Assembly: GCF_049446075.1 (NCBI RefSeq)
Contig: NZ_JBMSEB010000001.1
Location: forward strand, 558,001 to 622,000
DNA: 64,000 bases
Reading direction: 5' to 3'
Source: Humibacter sp049446075
Lineage (GTDB): Bacteria; Actinomycetota; Actinomycetes; Actinomycetales; Microbacteriaceae
This document shows positions 60,746 to 64,000 of this stretch, piece by piece (the first letter of the stretch is position 1; each line of letters begins with the position of its first letter). Both the position numbers and the translations under genes were made by a program. The notes under the pieces are model-generated. The model had not been told where the DNA came from and ran no database searches. It worked only from the letters and a program-made list of their open reading frames with translations.

Positions 60746-61099
60746 GAACTCTCCTTCGTTGTCGCACTCTGCACGTTGGATGCATGGTGCGCGACGGACG
60801 CAACCGGCGCCCATCTCGGCCGGCGCCCGCAACTCATTTCGGGTAACCACCGCCGCGCGCGGCGCCCGGCAGCCCTCCCACGATACCGAAACCGCCCTGA
60901 GAAGCGGCTCCCAGCGGACTGTACGGCGGGTCGGCCCGCCCTGTCCTGATCAGGTGAGACATGCCATCGGATGCCTGGCCCGGCTACACTCGAAACGCCC
61001 GGCGCGTCGTCGCCCGGGCTTCGCGCCGCCTGCCGGCTCCCCCGCACGACAGCGCCGCGCGACCATTCACTCGCACACCACCCCGGAGAGAAGAAGCCC
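60746..61099. other. Divergent intergenic region
   Basis: 354 bases between the envelope-protein gene and the DivIVA-like gene hold the start signals of both. TACACT at 60985-60990 in GGCTACACTCG is a candidate -10 for the plus-strand gene. GGAGAG near 61085 is its ribosome site. I see no other gene, repeat or riboswitch. An in-frame extension of the coiled-coil gene to 60971 has no ribosome site and is rejected. Confidence 0.6.
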
Positions 61100-62548
61100 G
61101 TGGCCCCCGAAGAGACCGAGTTCACTCAAGTCTTCCGCGGTTATGACAAAGACGAAGTCGACAAGGCGATTCAGGAACTGCGACGCGAGCTGATCCAGGC
61201 CAACGCGCAGAACACCGACTCCGTCAAGGAGATCAAGCGCCTGTCGGCTCGCATCGACGAGCTGAACGCAGAGATAGAAGAGGTCGGCAGCCCGACCTTC
61301 TCCGGCCTCGGCACCAAGCTGGAGAACACCCTGCGCGTGGCGGAGGAGCAGTCCACCCGCATGATCGCGCAGGCGGACATCGACGCCGAGAAACTGCGCG
61401 CTGCCGTCGCTGCCGAGGTGGAGAAGACCAGGCACACGGCGGAGGAGCAGGCGCAGCGCATCCTCGCTGAAGCGCACGCCCTTGCCGACACCACGCTGCA
61501 GGACGCCACCATCGAAGCCAACGAACTGGTCAACGACGCCAGGGTCAAGGCGGAAACGCTCAGCGCCGAGTCGCAGCGCGAAGCGGCGGCCATGCGCACT
61601 TCGATCGCTACCGAGGTCGCGGAGTTGCGTGCCACCGCGAAGCGCGAAGCGGCAGCCGTGCGCGCCGAGGCCGAGCATGAGGCCGCCGAGCTCAAGGCTG
61701 CGGCCGCTCGCGACGTCGCTGCGGCACGGGCGGAGTCCGAAGGCCTCACACGCGAGGTCGACGAGACCCGGGCCGCGCTGGCACGTGAGGTCGAGGCGCG
61801 TCGCGCCGAGGTCGAAGCGGAGCTCGCGGACCGCAGGGCCGTCGTCGATGAGGAGATCGCCCAGGCGCGACGGGATCTCGCCGCCGACACGCAGCAAGCC
61901 CGCATCGACCTTGCCAATGAGATCGAGCAGGGCAGGGCTGCGCTGAACAGGGAGCTGGAGCAGCGCAGGGCGGAGGCGGATGCCGAGGCCGACAAGGAGC
62001 GCAAGGCGTTCGAGCGCGCAGCCGAGCGGGCGCGCAACGAGCTCGACGAGGAGCTCGCGGGCATCCGTTCCGAGATCGCCGCGGAGACCGAGCGGCTCGG
62101 TCACGAGGCCGAGAATGCGCGCCTCGAGCTTGAAGTGGAGCTCAAGGCTCGCCGAGACGACTCCGAGAAGGAGCACCTCGCGCGTCATCAGGAGGCCGTC
62201 GCTCAGACGCAGAAGTACCTGGACGACGCCAACGCCGAACTCGCCGAGGTCACCCGTCGCACCAACGAGGTGCGCTCGGAGGGTGAGGCCATCGAGAAGG
62301 AAATGCGGTCGGAGGTGAAGACGGCTCGCAAGGAGGCAGAGAACTCTGCTCGCGAGATCGTGCGCACCGCGGAGGACCGCGCCGCCGCCATCATCGAAGA
62401 CGCCGAGGAACGCACCCGCCGGCTTGTCGCCGACGCGGAGGAGCGACTGTCGCAGATTAGGATCGAGCGTGAAGCCGTCGCGGGGTATTTCGAGAGCCTG
62501 CGCAGCGTGCTCACGCAGGTGGAGCAGGTGACGGCCGACACGGAGTGA
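61100..62548 (+). CDS. DivIVA-like long coiled-coil protein
   Basis: A 482-residue protein. The N-terminus EFTQVFRGYDKDEVDKAIQEL matches the DivIVA membrane-targeting/oligomerising segment, though the family's usual HxR start is missing. The rest is one long coiled coil, rich in Ala, Glu and Arg, with heptad-like repeats of AEAEHEA and ARREVEARRAE type. Such proteins (Wag31, FilP, Scy types) organise polar growth and cell division in actinobacteria. GTG 61100 follows GGAGAG. It is followed after 22 bases by an AI-2E-family transporter, probably cotranscribed. Confidence 0.85.
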   Translation: MAPEETEFTQVFRGYDKDEVDKAIQELRRELIQANAQNTDSVKEIKRLSARIDELNAEIEEVGSPTFSGLGTKLENTLRVAEEQSTRMIAQADIDAEKLRAAVAAEVEKTRHTAEEQAQRILAEAHALADTTLQDATIEANELVNDARVKAETLSAESQREAAAMRTSIATEVAELRATAKREAAAVRAEAEHEAAELKAAAARDVAAARAESEGLTREVDETRAALAREVEARRAEVEAELADRRAVVDEEIAQARRDLAADTQQARIDLANEIEQGRAALNRELEQRRAEADAEADKERKAFERAAERARNELDEELAGIRSEIAAETERLGHEAENARLELEVELKARRDDSEKEHLARHQEAVAQTQKYLDDANAELAEVTRRTNEVRSEGEAIEKEMRSEVKTARKEAENSAREIVRTAEDRAAAIIEDAEERTRRLVADAEERLSQIRIEREAVAGYFESLRSVLTQVEQVTADTE

Positions 62549-62570
62549 CGATCACACCGAGGGGGCATGG

Positions 62571-63611
62571 GTGAAGATCCAGAACGCGTTCAGAGCCGGG
62601 CTCGTCGGAACACTGGGCGTTGGACTGGGTTTCCTCATCCTCACCTCGATCGTCTCGCTGTCGACGATCCTCACCTACATAGGAGCCGCGCTCTTCCTTG
62701 CGCTGGGCATCGAGCCCATCGTCGCGTTCCTTGAACGCAGGAGGGTTCCGCGCTGGGCGGCGATCCTGATCGTGCTGATCGTGCTGCTCGTTCTGTTCGC
62801 ACTGTTGATCTGGGCGATCGTGCCGATCATCGTGAGCCAGGGCACGAGTCTCGTGAAGCAGATCTCCACCTTCGTGGAGAAGGGTACGTACCAGGACTGG
62901 TACGAGGCTCTGAAGCACCAGTTCCCTGCCATCAATTTCGATCAATCGCTGCAGCAGGTCTGGGCTTACATCCAGAAGTCGGCTGGCAGCATCGGCGCGG
63001 GCTTGCTGTCGGTGGGAATCGGCATCATCTCCGGATTCTTCGGAACACTCATCGTCATCATCCTGACCATCTACTTCACGGCTTCACTGCCCAATATCAA
63101 GCGATCGGCGTACGAACTCGTGCCGGCAAGCAAGCGGGGCCGATTCGCCGACATCGCCGAGCAGATCACCGATTCCGTCGGGAAGTACGTGATGGGACAG
63201 GTCGGACTGGCGCTCGTCAACGGCATTCTGAGTGCCATCTTCCTCAGCATCATCGGCGCCCCTTTCCCGATGCTGCTCGCCGTCATCGCCTTCCTCTTCT
63301 CGTTGATCCCTTTGATCGGAACCCTCTCCGGGTCGGTGATCATCGTGCTGCTGTCGCTACTGCTGGCATCCCCGCTCACGGCGCTCGTCGCAGCCATCTA
63401 CTACGTCGTCTACATGCAGGTAGAGGCATACGTGCTGAGCCCGCGCATCATGAACCGAGCCGTCTCGGTGCCTGGGGCCGTCGTCGTCATCGCGGCGCTG
63501 GCGGGCGGCTCGCTGCTCGGCATTCTCGGCGCCCTGATCGCGATCCCGGTAGCGGCGTCGATCCTGCTCGTCATCAAGCAGGTAGTCATCCCCCGCCAGA
63601 ATGAATTGTGA
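62571..63611 (+). CDS. AI-2E family transporter
   Basis: A 346-residue polytopic membrane protein (PF01594). Eight or so hydrophobic segments include LTYIGAALFLALGIEPIVAF, the substrate/pore helix GFFGTLIVIILTIYFTASLP and the conserved SLIPLIGT with LSGSVIIVL. The C-terminal part IMNRAVSVPGAVVVIAALAGG and GALIAIPVAA is typical. Family members export AI-2 or act as Na+/H+ antiporters; substrate here is unknown. The GTG start is 22 bases after the DivIVA-like gene. Confidence 0.92.
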   Translation: MKIQNAFRAGLVGTLGVGLGFLILTSIVSLSTILTYIGAALFLALGIEPIVAFLERRRVPRWAAILIVLIVLLVLFALLIWAIVPIIVSQGTSLVKQISTFVEKGTYQDWYEALKHQFPAINFDQSLQQVWAYIQKSAGSIGAGLLSVGIGIISGFFGTLIVIILTIYFTASLPNIKRSAYELVPASKRGRFADIAEQITDSVGKYVMGQVGLALVNGILSAIFLSIIGAPFPMLLAVIAFLFSLIPLIGTLSGSVIIVLLSLLLASPLTALVAAIYYVVYMQVEAYVLSPRIMNRAVSVPGAVVVIAALAGGSLLGILGALIAIPVAASILLVIKQVVIPRQNEL

Positions 63612-63642
63612 TTACCGACGCAGTGCGTCGGCCATCACAATT
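63604..63642 (+). terminator. Hairpin spanning the AI-2E transporter stop codon
   Basis: The outer arms AATTGTGAT (63604-63612) and ATCACAATT (63634-63642) enclose an inner 7-bp stem CCGACGC/GCGTCGG (63615-63621, 63625-63631). The outer left arm includes the TGA stop at 63609-63611. A strong, composite hairpin at a gene end with a downstream convergent gene fits a terminator, bidirectional by symmetry. Confidence 0.75.
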
Positions 63643-63704
63643 CAGATCGAGTAGCCGTGCGCTAACGCGCGGCGTATCGGTTCGTGACACCGCATCTCCG
63701 TGGG

Positions 63705-64000
63705 TCAGGCGATGCGCCAGCATCCGCTGTGCCAGTGTCGTCGGCTGTCGAGATCTGCCGCGTCGCCGAGCACGCCGTCCGCTCGCCACACGACCAGGTG
63801 TGCGACACCCGGCGTGATGAGGCCGCCGCAGCCAGGACACGTGTAGCTCTTCGTAGCGGATGCCTCCCCCACCGGCTGAACGTTCCAGTCGCGACCCCTG
63901 CGTGTCTCGGTGCGGCGCCACCCGGTCGTGAGCCTGCTCAGGTCGTCGTGTTCCGCGTTGTCCGTTCGATGGTGGGCGAGGCCGCGCCGGCGGGATCGAT
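63705..64000 (-). CDS. Zinc-ribbon protein, C-terminal part
   Basis: The last 98 codons of a minus-strand gene that enters from beyond the window. The frame includes GWRRTETRRGRDWNVQPVG, then the zinc motif YTCPGCGGLI and a later HWHSGCWRIA end. This tail (CxxC followed by HxHxxCW) is well known from small actinobacterial proteins often labelled ATP/GTP-binding. The pattern suggests one structural zinc. The start is outside the window. Convergent with the AI-2E gene, with the composite hairpin between. Confidence 0.85.
   Translation of the reverse strand, partial: RSRRRGLAHHRTDNAEHDDLSRLTTGWRRTETRRGRDWNVQPVGEASATKSYTCPGCGGLITPGVAHLVVWRADGVLGDAADLDSRRHWHSGCWRIA

Noticed and set aside
63586..63921. 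A 111-codon minus-strand frame near the window end
   Set aside because: Overlaps the transporter stop and the hairpin and has Arg-rich shadow composition; the neighbouring frame encodes the conserved zinc-ribbon tail instead.
1..64000. Search by eye for CRISPR arrays, insertion sequences, prophage genes, integrases, toxin-antitoxin pairs and restriction systems
   Set aside because: No array of direct repeats, transposase, phage structural gene or recognisable defence gene was seen; almost all genes are chromosomal core types.

Overview
The window is about 64 kb of GC-rich DNA carrying roughly 62 closely packed protein genes on both strands, two tRNA genes and one clear riboswitch. GTG starts, 4-bp ATGA/GTGA overlaps, a mycothiol-type isomerase-fold protein, a DivIVA-like coiled coil, the GlgE alpha-glucan pathway, an NAD-dependent ligase enlarged by an insertion and a DUF6993 lipoprotein all point to a high-GC Gram-positive actinobacterium. 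Microbacteriaceae is the most likely family (inference; no rRNA is present to settle it).

Layout. 1-2.9 kb: end of an ABC exporter (ATPase tail plus permease), then an MscS channel overlapping a group II truncated haemoglobin. 3-7.5 kb: FAD dehydrogenase, TesB thioesterase, Rieske lipoprotein, hotdog thioesterase. 7.5-13.6 kb: EttA, DUF6993 lipoprotein, an SSB paralogue, a YghZ-type aldo/keto reductase, a membrane protein, NadE. 13.6-16.1 kb: conserved unknown gene, a transporter remnant abutting tRNA-Arg(TCT), a thioredoxin-like protein, oligoribonuclease and tRNA-His. 16.2-18.3 kb: Ser/Thr kinase with a GAF domain, divergent from a small metallopeptidase. 18.3-22.3 kb: a TPP-riboswitch-controlled ykoE-ykoD-ykoC thiamine-precursor ECF transporter, followed by a P-loop kinase of unknown substrate. 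22.3-31.7 kb: GerW-family protein, EEP-type phosphatase/nuclease, DNA polymerase IV, Kv-beta-like reductase, GGCT-like protein, NAD(P)-binding protein, acyl-CoA ligase, DUF1345 protein. 31.8-37.2 kb: TetR/MFS divergent pair, MpaB-type oxygenase, DUF3054 protein, methyltransferase, YCII protein. 37.3-48.2 kb: mostly minus-strand housekeeping genes gatC-gatA-gatB, a Tat-exported phosphoesterase, ligA, mnmA and a cysteine desulfurase. 48.2-57.9 kb: glycogen/alpha-glucan block (glgX, a YbaK deacylase, glgP divergent from glgE-glgB). 57.9-64 kb: thioredoxin-TPR protein, a large envelope protein with an internal lipobox, a DivIVA-like coiled coil, an AI-2E family transporter, and a zinc-ribbon protein running off the edge.

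Most of the window is ordinary chromosomal core. I saw no phage, insertion sequence, CRISPR array or recognisable defence island. The best candidates for new biology are the riboswitch-linked P-loop kinase, the two-part envelope protein with an internal lipobox, a 16-bp perfect palindrome ahead of the FAD dehydrogenase, and the marked abundance of the heptamer GGATGCC/GGCATCC. Start sites were chosen by Shine-Dalgarno match, family N-termini and overlap with neighbours. All family assignments come from reading the protein sequences, with no database search.
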